This document shows positions 10,955-21,567 of a stretch of 31,945 nt of DNA, piece by piece. Below the pieces are notes generated by a model, which searched no databases, was not told where the DNA came from, and saw only the letters and a program-made list of their open reading frames with translations. Each line of letters begins with the position of its first letter. Positions within the stretch are counted from its first letter, which is position 1. Source of the stretch: Paramecium sonneborni (Eukaryota; Ciliophora; Oligohymenophorea; Peniculida; Parameciidae); NCBI GenBank assembly GCA_905182985.1, contig CAJJDN010000225.1:21364-53308 (forward strand), in the 5' to 3' direction. The translations under genes and the position numbers were made by a program.

Positions 10955-11503
10955 TTCTCAAAAATATATAGCTCCATGAAATATTGTTGAGAAAAAAAAA
11001 ATAAAAAAACTTAACTAAATGGAAAACCTTTTTTGGAGCAGAAAATTTTTATTAGACTATGTAAACTAACTAAAGTGTCATATTTGATCAAAGAAATGGA
11101 TAATAAAATTCTTAAAGAAAGAATTTAAAATTAATGTATATTTACTTAATTTATTCATTTAATCCCAGAAATCAATTACTGAAAGTATTGTTAACAATAA
11201 TATTGATAATTTCTACGATAAAATATTTTTTAAATAGCTTTATTTTTATTTCTTTTATATAATTTTTTAGCTATTCTGCTTTCTCTATGTTTGAATATCT
11301 ATTTTGTATTCATATTATTATCTATTTTCCTAATCAATTTGTTCAGTTTTATCATAATAACTTAATTAGAAAGAAAATAAATATCAAATTTTACCAAATT
11401 TCACAATTATTCCTCAATTCAGAAAAATACACAATTGCTGTTTTAAATTATTTAGGTGATCAAGAAACTCATTGAAATCTTAATTAATAAAATTATTTGA
11501 AAA
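10955..11503. other. AT-rich spacer with one doubtful open frame
   Basis: A plus-strand frame is open from about 11030 to 11475, but it is rich in Ile/Phe/Leu and shows no domain. Its length is only moderately above chance for a code with one stop at this composition. A purine-rich A9 run lies near 10992. I do not call a gene. Confidence 0.4.
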
Positions 11504-11969
11504 GACAACAAATTTCAAATATCTAAATCAGATGAAGATGAACTCTTACATTAAAAAGTGGGATGTATTACTTTCTAGTACTTCAAATAAAAATTAAAGC
11601 TGAATAACAATTTATCATAATTAGTAAACAAAAAAGCATTAATTAATTACTTTTAGCTATATTGTTGCTAAACATTGTCTATTCTAAATAATTTCAAATA
11701 AAAATATCAAGGTATTTTTTTAAATATTAGTTAATTTTTCAACTTCTGAAATTTACCTTAAATCAAAAGAAGCAATGTATATATTTACATTATTCAAAAC
11801 ATTGTATTTTAAATTAACTTTTAAAGATTAATTATCTAAATTTAATTATATCAAACTCTTAATAAATTTATATTTTATTTTAAATAGTAGTACAGAAATA
11901 ATGAGAATTGTTTCTAAAGTAAGAAAGTTTACATAAGTTATCTTTCTAAATCTACTAAATTAGTTTTGA
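11504..11969 (+). pseudogene. Coding fragment, unrecognised
   Basis: The frame DNKFQISKSDEDELLHQK, VGCITFQYFKQKLKLNNN, KALINYFQLYCC, LSILNNFKQKYQ leads into a 19-nt GTATTT...TTAG candidate intron (11712-11730), then VNFSTSEIYLKSKEAMYIF and LSKFNYIKLLINLYF up to TGA at 11967. The acidic SDEDE stretch and the regular helix-like text look coding rather than random. No start codon with a clear context precedes it, so it is a fragment or a gene whose 5' part is lost. Confidence 0.4.
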
Positions 11970-12219
11970 TAAAATAAAACTTACTTTGTTATTGTTTTAC
12001 TACAGTATTTAGAGATCCCAAAATAATAAGTAAATTAATATAAAATGAAAAGTAATCAAAATTTTAATTGGCGAAATATTATTAGAGTTGAACTATTTTC
12101 AAATCAACCTAAATAACTATTTTTGATTCAACTTTATTCTTGCAATATTAATTGCTAAAATTAAAAATCTTCTAAATAATTATCAGAAAATATCTAAGTT
12201 TATAAAATTTTATTTATAT
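11970..12219. other. AT-rich intergenic spacer
   Basis: Short spacer between a plus-strand fragment and the 3' end of the minus-strand B-box/SPRY gene. Nothing specific is visible. Confidence 0.5.
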
Positions 12220-14472
12220 TCATATTCGTTCTATTTCTGCTCCAAATAGCACAACACAAGGAGACATTTCTAAACTATTATTACCTAAATCTAATTAATA
12301 TGTTTTTCCATCCTAATTTATTTAATTTATACATTTATATGCAATAAATTTAACTTACAATTTATTGGATCATATTAACAATGAATAAAGCTACTTGCAC
12401 TGTAAGTAAAGTTAATTCCAGTAGTATAACCTTAATAGCTTGACATTCTAAATCCACCACCAAATAAAAGATAAGTATTATGGTTTTTTTATTAATAATT
12501 TAAACTAATATCGTAACCAAAGCTTTAGGCTGTTTACAGGTGGCAAATTCCAATTCCTGCCCATTAATCGTATTTCTGAAAAATTAAAGATATTTACATT
12601 TATTTTTAAAATGAATGATGTTACTTTATCTTTAGGTAATGGAGGTTGCATAATAGCTAATCCAAACCCTTTTTAAGTATCTAATTGTATGATTAAAATT
12701 GTTTACCTGAAACTAATTTCGAATTAACTACTTAGTAAGAAGTAAATTTATAACTATTATTAAATTATGGCTAATAAGGATTTGATAATATTAATGATAA
12801 AGTCTCTTTTTTTAATGATTGGACTTCTTATTCAAGTTCACTAATTTTTTCCTTATACTAACAATTATCTTAAATATAAAACCTCATTTATTTTCAAATT
12901 AGTGCTTGCAATTGTTTCATTGGTTTAAATTTGAACTTCTTTTTATATTTAATTACAAAAAGAATAGGAATTTAGTAAGGTTGTTAAACTTTCTAAATAT
13001 TTTATTTTCGTTTAAAAATTTTATGCAAAAGATGTTTGCTCTTTTGCACAATTTTGTTGTCTTTTTAATGTATCTTATAATTTGACGATATTTTAGATTA
13101 ATTGTGTTTAATTATTGTATAACTTATCCCGGTTTTGGAATGATTGTTAAAATTATTCATTTAAAACACATTGTATCATTTTTTTGTAAGAAAAATATTT
13201 ATTTCATTTTCTAAATTAACAATCTCTGAATTAATCTCTTCATCTTACTAATATAATTTTTATGATTCTATTTGATTCTCTACTTTTTTCAATATGATTT
13301 AATGATTAAATTATTCAAGCTTAATTACATTTAAATTGTGCATTTTAAACTCAATTAATTCTTACATTTATTATTCAAATTTGAAATTTAATTCTTTATC
13401 TAATTCTAATTATTTTTCAATTAGTTTAAAATAATGGTTTGGATTGTCATCCTCATATATTGGTTTTAATATTTATAATAATTATTCTTATTCAAATAAC
13501 AAGATATTTTGGTCCTTAAATTATAAATTTGTATTTATTATCTTTTCAAATGATTTATAATTTTCTTCTAATTATTTAATTAGTAAATTTATGGTTTCAA
13601 TATATTTATTTCGTAATTAATTACAAATTTTTATAATTTCATTTGTGTGTTGCTCCCTTAATTATTAACAATATTTTAACGATTTTCCAGATAATTTATA
13701 GTAAGTTTCAAAAGATTACTACAATTAAAGAAGTGTTATGTATTTTCCTTATTTTTCTGAAATACATTAAACACAAGAGTAATTTTAAAATTAATTCTTT
13801 TCATTAAGTTAAACCATGATAATTTATTAATCATGTCTTTAACATAGAAACTTTAATGCTGGAGTTGACTAAATTGATAATAATAATTACCTTAGTTTTT
13901 TAATTTCTTTCATCTTCACTCTCGATATGTAGTTTCGGTATTTCATAATTCTTAGCAATAATCTCTATCAACTTTTATTTTGTAAGACTAGATATTTCAG
14001 AAAATTAAGATTAATTGAGCAATGACTTCAACAACAATGAATCCTTTTCTAATACTTTATCTAATTAAAATTTCCTTTATTCATCAGTTAATAACGTTAA
14101 ATCAATTTCTAGGTTTTCAGGAGGAATTATATCGCTATCTTCAGTTTAATTTTTAAACAAATCAATCTCCCCATTAATTTTGCTAAACTATTATTTTAGA
14201 GGACCTTTTAATTCTGAGACACTATTTTTTAGATTATTAGCTAAATTTATTTTTTTTTTGCTTTATTCTTCGATGTATTCAAAGATTTATTTATTTTTTT
14301 TCTCAAGTTATCTCTTTGATTCATTAATAAGTATCATCTCTTAAGGATTTATTAGTTCGTATAAACATTGAGGACATTTATAATTATTTTTATCATTATT
14401 ATCTAACCCTATATTGGCAGCTTAAAATTCTTAATCATGTTAAGCACATTTCTTTTCTAATTAATTATTCAT
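12220..14472 (-). CDS. B-box-like zinc finger / coiled-coil / SPRY protein (TRIM-like layout)
   Basis: About 720 aa, start ATG at 14472, stop TGA at 12220. The N-terminus has two zinc-binding C-x2-H...C-x2-C modules: KKCAQHDQEF with KCPQCLYEL, and FLCQRHDQQ with SCVQCISEK. A long Gln/Glu/Lys/Asn coiled coil follows (about 13750-12860). The C-terminal SPRY domain reads KGFGLAIMQPPLP, VTSFILKI, KYDQWAGIGICHLQ, YQGYTTGINFTY, DGKTYQLDLGN and CVVLFGAEIERI. Four introns (22, 26, 22 and 20 nt) are fixed because their removal joins the SPRY and linker frames exactly. Two frameshifts remain, both in homopolymers: A7 at 13179-13185 (one A more restores it) and A6 at 12845-12850 (one A fewer). This suggests sequence errors in a real gene. 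B-box/SPRY proteins usually mediate protein-protein contacts; no RING finger is seen, so ubiquitin ligase activity is not implied. Confidence 0.8.
12313..12332 (-). other. Intron 4 of the B-box/SPRY gene, 20 nt
   Basis: GTATAA...ATTAG. Removing it gives LNLLHIN-DGKTYQLDLG in one frame, ending at the TGA stop. Confidence 0.9.
12576..12597 (-). other. Intron 3 of the B-box/SPRY gene, 22 nt
   Basis: GTAAAT...TTCAG. Removing it gives the continuous SPRY text SFILKIN-KYDQWAGIGIC. Confidence 0.9.
12681..12706 (-). other. Intron 2 of the B-box/SPRY gene, 26 nt
   Basis: GTAAAC...ATTAG. Removing it links SKLVS to DTQKGFGLAI, the entry to the SPRY domain. Confidence 0.85.
13869..13890 (-). other. Intron 1 of the B-box/SPRY gene, 22 nt
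   Basis: GTAATT...TTTAG. Removing it joins NQKTK to STPALKFLC and puts the second zinc module in the same frame as the first. Confidence 0.8.
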
Positions 14473-14538
14473 AATATAATTTTTTCAATAAAAAATTTAA
14501 ATATTTATATTCACCTGCTAATTCTATCATTTAATAAT

Positions 14539-15041
14539 TCATATAATTTGTATTAATGTAAAATTACTACTATTTATATTTTTAATGATGAAAATATCCT
14601 AATATTGCTAAAATTTTATGATTTTTCGAAAATACTTTTTAATTGTTGGATAAATTTATGAAAATAATTGGGCTTTTAGATTTATGAAGACCAAAGCTAT
14701 TTATAAAATGCTCATCTCTTACGATAGTTAATCTGATTCCTATATCTTAGATTATAAATTTAAATCAACTTATAAAAAGCATCGAAATATACACATCAGT
14801 AATATGTATTTGCTTTGATATGAAACATTTATTTCATGAGATAATAAATTTATCTTTCTCTATTAAAATTCTTTAAGTAAATAATCACAACCTTTAAGAT
14901 TTTCTACTGTAACTGGTTTTGGTTATTTATATGTTTTTGAATAATAAAGATAATTCATCCAATAATCTAGCTTTTTCTTAATGGCACCATTAAAATCAAT
15001 TTTTTATAAATATTTTATTTCAAATGTAATTATTTTTCATA
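14539..15041 (-). CDS. Hypothetical protein, partial, unrecognised
   Basis: A minus-strand frame of about 167 codons is open from 15041 to TGA at 14539-14541: NGAIKKKLDYWMNYLYY, KPVTVENLKGCDYLLKEF, LLSHEINVSYQSKYILLM, SQEMSILQIALVFINLKAQ and IYPTIKKYFRKIIKF. The residue mix resembles a real helical protein, and the length exceeds the chance expectation of about 60 codons between TGAs. No ATG with a good context opens it, so the 5' end may be lost or lie across an intron. It ends 66 bp before the B-box/SPRY start and reads in the same direction. Confidence 0.45.
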
Positions 15042-15484
15042 TATATTGTGAAATATATTTGCTGTATATTTAAATTTGTTTAAAGCTTAAGCAAAAATAA
15101 TAATGTTCAGCTTAAATTTAATTTTGCAATCCTTTTTATCATAATTATATCAATTTTATGTCATAATTACATCATATATAACTCAAATATTAATATTGCT
15201 AATTAATAGATGAAAAATCATGCATAATAATATTTTGAATTCTTTTATACCCTATGATTATTTTTCAAATGTTTAAGGATAAATTATTAACAAATATAAG
15301 AATCTTATTTGCATTAAGTTGCCTAAAAATTGTTATTAAAAATAAAAATAGATTTGAAATTCAGAAAAGAAAACAGCAAGTAATAAATTTTGTTTGATAA
15401 TTAAAATTTTTGGATTATATTTATCTTTTTTAAAAATAAGGAATAAAAATTTTAACAAATATTATTTTTGTAGATAAATTAGAT

Positions 15485-17023
15485 TCACTCAAAATAATTT
15501 TCTTCCTTTTTAGCTGTATTTCTAAATTCTTTAAAATACTCATTTGAAGATTTAACCTCTAAAAATCCTCCAAAAATGGCTCCTATCCCTAAACTAGAAA
15601 TATTTAAGATTGTTTGTAATTTATTTCTACTTGTCTCATGATTGATTGCTTGCTATACTAATTCTATTTATTCTTATATGTATAATCTATACTTTCCAAA
15701 ATTTACACTTTCCTTTTTTGTTATCTAGTTTTATAACAATTTTTCTAAAAAATATAAAGCTGAGTCAATATTCATTGAAACTTCTTGATGAAGCTCTTGT
15801 AAGGATGGACTATTTATAAATCTCTCACACCATTATCCTAATTTTTTACTCAAATTTTTAAGTTAATTAATTTGAAATTCATCTTGATCTAAAATTTATA
15901 AAAGAGCTTATAATGCATTTAATTTCTAATTTATATACCCTCCATAATTTAATAAAAATTAGACTTCTTTATTTAATTATCTTAAATAACCCTTAAATTA
16001 AAGCATTACAACAGAAATAAACTTGATGTATCTCAAAAATAATGGATCCTTTTCATTTAAAGAAAATTCAATATTAAGCTTTTTATGCTTTTGATTAATG
16101 ACTAATTATGCAATTTTGTCTTCAATAGATTATGCAAAATTTATAAGATACTCTTTGCACTTTTCATCCTAAAGTTTATTTGCGCTCTTAAATTCTAAAC
16201 ATTAATTTTCATCTTTTAACATTTCTAAAAAATATTTATGATTCAGATCTAAAGATCCTTCAAATAATTTATTCCAATTTTTAATTAACATTTTTCTTTT
16301 TTACTATTCTGTTTTGGTTAGTACTAACAATGTCCATAATTTGTGGATTTGATCTTTCTTTAAAATATCCTTATTTTTTAGAATAAACTATAAATTAGAA
16401 AAAGTTTATTTAATATTTTCAATGCTACAACATTAACTATCAAGTACAAATATAACAATCACCTATTTAAATTATTACATAGCCAATTTAAGGTTAAGTT
16501 AATATTAAGATCGATTAAATTCACTTAAATTATCTTAAAAACCAGGGCAATCTATGTACTCTATTTCATTTTTAACAAAAGATTAAATTTTATAAGTACA
16601 ACTAAGAACATTATTTCCAATTTAAAAGTCTTATTTTTTTGTGAAGAAGTTCATAGCATCCACATTAAAATTTATAAACATTGATTCAGGATCATACAAT
16701 GTATTCATAAGAGTTGATTTTCCAGATTTAGTGTTTCCTATAAAAAATACACCTACTTATGGCTTTGGAATATTTTTCCTATCTTTTTGTAAATTTTTGA
16801 TCTCATATGACAAACTGACAGAGTTATAATTAAAATACTCCAACCAAAATTATAATCTAGTTTTAAATCTTATTAGAATTTAAGAAATCTCTTATTTTAG
16901 TTACCATTTGCCAGAATCAAATTTAAATTAGATAATAGAATTAATTAAATTCATAAAATTAAAAGGATCAGATAAGAATTAAGATGATAAGCTTTGACTC
17001 TTTTCTTTCCAATATTACTGCAT
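15485..17023 (-). CDS. P-loop GTPase-like protein (AIG1/IRG-like G domain), intact
   Basis: An uninterrupted 512-codon frame from ATG at 17023 to TGA at 15485, with no intron needed. The G domain is clear: G1/Walker A GNTKSGKST at residues 96-104, DCPG (G3, Walker B region) at 158-161, and TKTE at 236-239 where the NKxD/TKxD G4 motif belongs, preceded by the beta-strand VIVIFVLDS. About 90 residues precede G1. A helical region of about 270 residues follows the G domain, with IGQWC-like LGQWCERFINS and a short hydrophobic stretch ISSLGIGAIFGGF near the C-terminus that could touch a membrane. Trp codons are all TGG and no TGA occurs inside, unlike the neighbouring broken genes. The layout (Walker A, DxPG, helical C-terminus) fits AIG1/GIMAP or IRG-like GTPases, but the exact family cannot be settled by eye; role unknown. 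Confidence 0.85.
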
Positions 17024-17652
17024 TAGTAAATGCCATTAAAATTTTTAAAGGTAATCAATAAATATTGATTTTTATTAAGCCAAAGTTTAATTTGTATTTT
17101 ATATTAAGCTAACAATATCTTAAATTTTGAAATTATTATTATTCAAATTAATTTGGGAATGATGGCTCATTATCTTCTTCATTATTGATAAAATCTCATC
17201 TCTTATTTCACAAGTTTAAAAATCGGGGATTTATAGAAAAAATAAAAGCTCTTGTGACAAACTCTAATAATATTATTTTATTTATTACATGAAATTATGA
17301 AATAAAAAAATTGACTTTTAAATTAATGTAATAGAATTAAAAAAAATTCTATTGGAAATTCTATTAGAAATTTTAAAGATAATTTTTTCGAAATAAAAAA
17401 AAAAAGACAAATAAAAATTTTTATTTTAAGATTTATCTGAAGAGACATAAATTTATTCAAAATAAAATATCTTAGAAATTGAAAATAAAATTTAAATGAT
17501 TTATCCTTTGCTGATTTTAAACCTGAATCAAACCTTTGGCTCTAAGTTATAATTTGATTTCTCTTTTTCTTATACTAAAATATTTAAACTGTCGATTAAA
17601 ATATAAATATATGTCATTTTCTGATTTATATAAATTTTTTTTCTTGTCATAA
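17024..17652. other. AT-rich intergenic region upstream of the GTPase gene
   Basis: Over 600 bp with A and T runs (a long A-run at about 17394-17405) and no convincing frame. It separates the start of the GTPase-like gene from the 3' end of a broken membrane-protein gene on the same strand, and must hold the GTPase promoter. No motif can be assigned. Confidence 0.5.
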
Positions 17653-18845
17653 TCATTTTAACAGGATTTGTTTTATTCTATTGAATCCATACTTTTCAAA
17701 AAGAGAAGCTTGAGCTAAAACTAATAAGCCTAGAATAGAAACAATATCAATCATCAAAACTCCAATGCTTTTAATAATATCTCTTAGATATATAACTGCC
17801 CCTATATTTGTTTAATCATATAGGAAAAATTTAGGATGCTGTTAGACTTATTTTTGCATCTGTATACAAAGTTGCTAATACTAAGCATAATTTAATTATT
17901 AGAAATGTATTTGATCCAACTTTAGCTTTTTATCATAATTCCAAAAGTAGGTACTCATTAAGAAACAACTCTATCTGAAATTATATCATTAATCAAATTA
18001 TATAACTATAATAATAAAAGAAAATAATCATCAAATTTACATAAATATTGACTTTCCGTATATCGTATATGTATTTCTTTTTTCTCTTCTACCTAATAGA
18101 TCGCTTATAGACCTAAGCTCCTGAAACTGGAACGGCCTATTCACTAATAGAAATAACTTTTGTTCAGAGAATCGGCATTAGTTAGGCTCTCGCCTTCATC
18201 TTTTAACAGATGAGCAGAACATTAATTTTAAATAAACTTTTTTTTATAAAAATACTTTTGATCTAAAGATTTATTTTTAAGATTTAATATGAAGAGGTCA
18301 AATTGTGATTAAAACTACCGCTCCTAACTTAAAATTTATGGCAAGATATTTATCTCTAAAAATATTCTATATACACTATAATGGATAATTCATAATTCCA
18401 CAATAAAGATTCTACCTAAATTTTGAAGAATTCATAAAATTTACTTAAATATTTTTTATTACTCTTGGTTCAATTAAGTTTCTCTGAAAAAATTTTGCCT
18501 CAAATCAATCAAAGACTGGATTACAAGGATTTATAATTACCTATAAACATCACATAATTAATTTAAGTTGATAACTTTTAAGTTGGGAAGCTGGTAAAAA
18601 TTACAATCGAACCCTTAGCAAAAATTAAAAGGTCAAAATCCAATTTAATTTTGTTAAGCAAATGTAGCCTTTCCTATTAATTTTATTTTTAAAAGCCTGT
18701 ATCAATTTGCGAGAGTATAAATATAGGAGGAACAAAAAGCTCATATTGCATAGGAGCTTCTTCTCTCGGGATACTTCACCCATTAAAACATAATTTTATG
18801 GTCAAAATTTTTGGCAATATCTGTTAAACATTTGCGAATTTAAAA
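17653..18845 (-). pseudogene. Multi-pass membrane protein gene with TGA at Trp-like positions
   Basis: Read downward from about 18845: ANVQQILPKILTIKLCFNG, TGA (18776), SIPREEAPMQYELFVPPI, FILSQIDTG, LLIFAKGSIVIFTSFP, then NPCNPVFD, TGA (18505), FEAKFFQRNLIEPRVI, NFMNSSKFRQNLYCGIMN, KLGAVVLITI, then SSVKR, TGA (18196), RREPNQCRFSEQKLF, LLGRREKRNTYTIYGKS, then IISDRVVSQ, TGA (17955), VPTFGIMI, a shift in an A5 run, NTFLIIKLCLVLATLYTD, and TNIGAVIYLRDIIKSIGVL, IDIVSILGLLVLAQASLF, EKYGFNRIKQILLK, TGA at 17653. Every internal TGA keeps the frame on both sides, and no TGG is left in the good frames. Several hydrophobic segments point to a membrane protein. Family unknown. Confidence 0.5.
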
Positions 18846-19149
18846 ACATGAAAAATATGCAATTATGATTCCATATTATTGTTTAACTATACTGTTTTAA
18901 CAATTTAAAACAAAATTCATTTCCTTATTTATTCTTTTATTCAAATACTTTTATTAAAATAATTTTCTTTATTAGAGATTATGATTTTTCAATTAATTTT
19001 AAATCCAATAAAATTGTTAAATTAATAATAATAAAATTAAATTATGATACAGATATTTAAATTCAATAAATATATTCTTCTTTCATTTTAAACAGATTTT
19101 ATCAATATCAAATCAGATACACAGAAGCTAAAAATCAAAACTAAAAGTT
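18846..19149. other. AT-rich spacer
   Basis: About 300 bp of A/T-rich sequence with no supported frame, RNA or repeat. Confidence 0.45.
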
Positions 19150-21195
19150 TCAAATGAATTGCAAAATATATCTTAAATGATTGTAATTTAATATTCGAAC
19201 AAAAATAAAAACAAATAAAATAAAATAAAAAAAACCTCTACAGGTAAATATGGAAAATTCAAAATGAATACTCTTAAACTAAAGATATTTCAAGTTTACT
19301 TTAATTTTGAATAAATTTTAATGTATAGAAATGATTTATTCTAAATTTTATAATGCTTCCATTAAATTTACATTTTTTTAGAATATTTAATAATACCATA
19401 TTGAAGGTAAAGATTTCAAAAATTTAACTGGTAAATAGAAAATTTTAATGGATACATGGTATAAATGTTCAGGTTAAACTTTTTATGATAGAAGATTATA
19501 AAATTCGAAAACAGGTTCTTTTTAACTCAAAGAGAAATCTAAATCATTATTTAATTGATGATATAATTTAAATAGTTATTAATTATCTTAAGGTTATGCA
19601 CCTGATTTGCATATTTTTTCCATTTCTTTCAGACTTAATAGATCTTAATTAGCTAAAAGAACTAATTCTTCTTATTCGTTTATAACTTCAAGATATCTTT
19701 GATTTCTTAACTGTATTTCAGCAATATTCTTAGCATAAACACCAACAGCAGGATAATTACTGTATTTTTTGTAAAATCTCTTAGTCATACTTAAATTGAA
19801 AACGATTCCATAGAGTTTTCTTATTTCTTTATTATTAAATAGATTTTTAGAGCTTTCTAAATGAAAATACTAGACTTCTAAAGATTTCATATCAACTCTT
19901 GTTAGTTTAATTAATTAGGTAGCGCAATTACTACGCCTTTCTCCAAAAAAAAATATTAAAATTACATGTAAATCATAAGCGATAATAATTTCATTGATAA
20001 GACAGTTGTAGCTTAATCTTTTTAATCTGTTTATTGTAATGAAATTATTTTTTAAAATCATAAAACAATTTGTAATTATTTCTTTAGTGAGTTTTAAATA
20101 TATGGATAGTTTGGATACATAACATAATAGAAAAAAATAAAACCCTTTTTTCTCTGATGCGATCATATAACATTCTCCATTATCTGAATTCAATAGCCAC
20201 TGTTACTAATTTATATACAATAAATCAGTAAAATCATAAGTTTAATTTGGCCAAATTGATAGGGCATATCATAAATTACTATTGAAAAGTTATCCATCAG
20301 ATATAATATTAATATTTCCATTAGTTAAAAATGATTTAAATTAGTAATTGCAAGTTCTCTTTTTAAAAAAAAATGTAATCTACAATCATAACCTTCTTTT
20401 CATGCTTTAATTCTCCAAACTTCATAATTTAAGTCTAAATTAGGATAAGCAATTTATGAAGAATATTGAATAATATAATCAAAACAATTTTTACTATCTT
20501 TTGATGAATTAATACCTTTACTATAAAATGACATAGCAAATTCAATTTAACATAGAAAATAAATAGATCAAATGCATTATTTTGAGCAGAAATTTAAATC
20601 AATTTAGATAAAGGAGAATAATATTTTTAAAATAACTATTTAGAAGGATAGTTTTTTACAATATTTTAAAATTAGTAACGTTATTAAAATAGCAATCTGT
20701 TAATTAAATTTTGATCAACTAATTATTGATAATCTTCAATATAGTTTATAATATTGGAAATAGCATAAAGTGAATTTATATTTATCCGTTAAATATAAAT
20801 ATATAGATTATAATAAATCAATCAAAGTTTCATTAAATTTTATATTGAAAAAATTTCAATCACTTATTCTTCTTGTTTCTATTAACAATATTTATAGAGT
20901 AAAATGGTTAATAGTAAACTTAATACAATGCAAGCTGCAAGAAACCAACAAATATGTTACTTTTTGTTATGTTAATTATTATCTAATTTAATTTTCTTAA
21001 CCAAAAAAGGGTTACTATGTAATAAACATAGAGATTCATTAATTGTCAAAAGAAAATTAATTGCTATCTTATTAAGTTTTCTAAAATTGATTCCTAATAG
21101 AATTTTATTAGTATTTTGAATTAAGCATTTATCAAATCGATATTCATAAGTTTAATTAGTTCTATTTACACAGGATATGATCAGGGCAATAATTT
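19150..21195 (-). pseudogene. Large membrane/sensor-like protein gene, partly intact
   Basis: Near 21190 the minus strand reads NYCPDHILCK, a Cys/His start seen again at 30585. After a shift come NQTYEYRFDKCLIQNTNK and a transmembrane segment ICWFLAACIVLSLLLTILLY followed by KYCQQKQEEQ. Further pieces are IEDYQQLVDQNLINRLLF, NIVKNYPSKQLFQKYYSPL, AMSFYSKGINSSKDSKNC and YPNLDLNYEVWRIKA. From 20268 to TGA at 19150 a single frame stays open for 373 codons, too long for chance: YALSIWPNQTYDFTDLLYI, LNSDNGECYMIASEKKG, MKSLEVQYFHLESSKNLF, SNYPAVGVYAKNIAEIQLR, INEQEELVLLANQDLLSL. The arrangement TM, extracellular-looking Cys/Trp domain, then helical cytosolic part is reminiscent of membrane sensors, but no known domain is identified. 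At least three breaks lie 5' of 20268. Confidence 0.5.
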
Positions 21196-21567
21196 TGGAT
21201 CTGGATTTTTTTATTTTTAAAATTATGAACCATATGAAACTGAGATAAATTCTATAGGTGCAAAGTGCTTAAATAATATATTTATTTCTCTTTTTTAGAA
21301 AAAATGTTCCATCTTGATTGTTAGTAATTGTTTATGTTTTTGTCCCTATATCTCAATCTATAAAATCCCAATTCTTAATTCATTTTTTTATTTAGTATGT
21401 TTTGTTTGGTTTATTAGTTAAGAGCATCTAGATTCAATAAAGTACTTTCTCTAACCAAATCTAAAATTAAGTACTAATAGATGATTTAATAAAATAAAAA
21501 TCGCTATTTTTAATTTGAGAATCCTTCTAAATATAATATATATAGACTTTTCATGCCATTAATTCTG
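21196..21567. other. Spacer between divergent genes
   Basis: Lies between the 5' end of a minus-strand membrane-protein gene and the start of a plus-strand Cys-rich gene, so it probably carries both promoters. A plus-strand frame through 21173-21480 is open (QNYEPYETEINSIGAKC) but overlaps the Cys/His start on the other strand, so I leave it uncalled. Confidence 0.4.

Noticed and set aside
18085..18205. G+C-richer patch that might be an RNA gene
   Set aside because: It reads through as protein (RREPNQCRFSEQKLF, LLGRREKRNTYT) in line with the surrounding broken gene, and no RNA fold is evident.
18590..18640. Possible tRNA T-arm (GGGTTCGAT on the minus strand)
   Set aside because: The flanks do not pair into a T stem and no anticodon or acceptor stem can be drawn.
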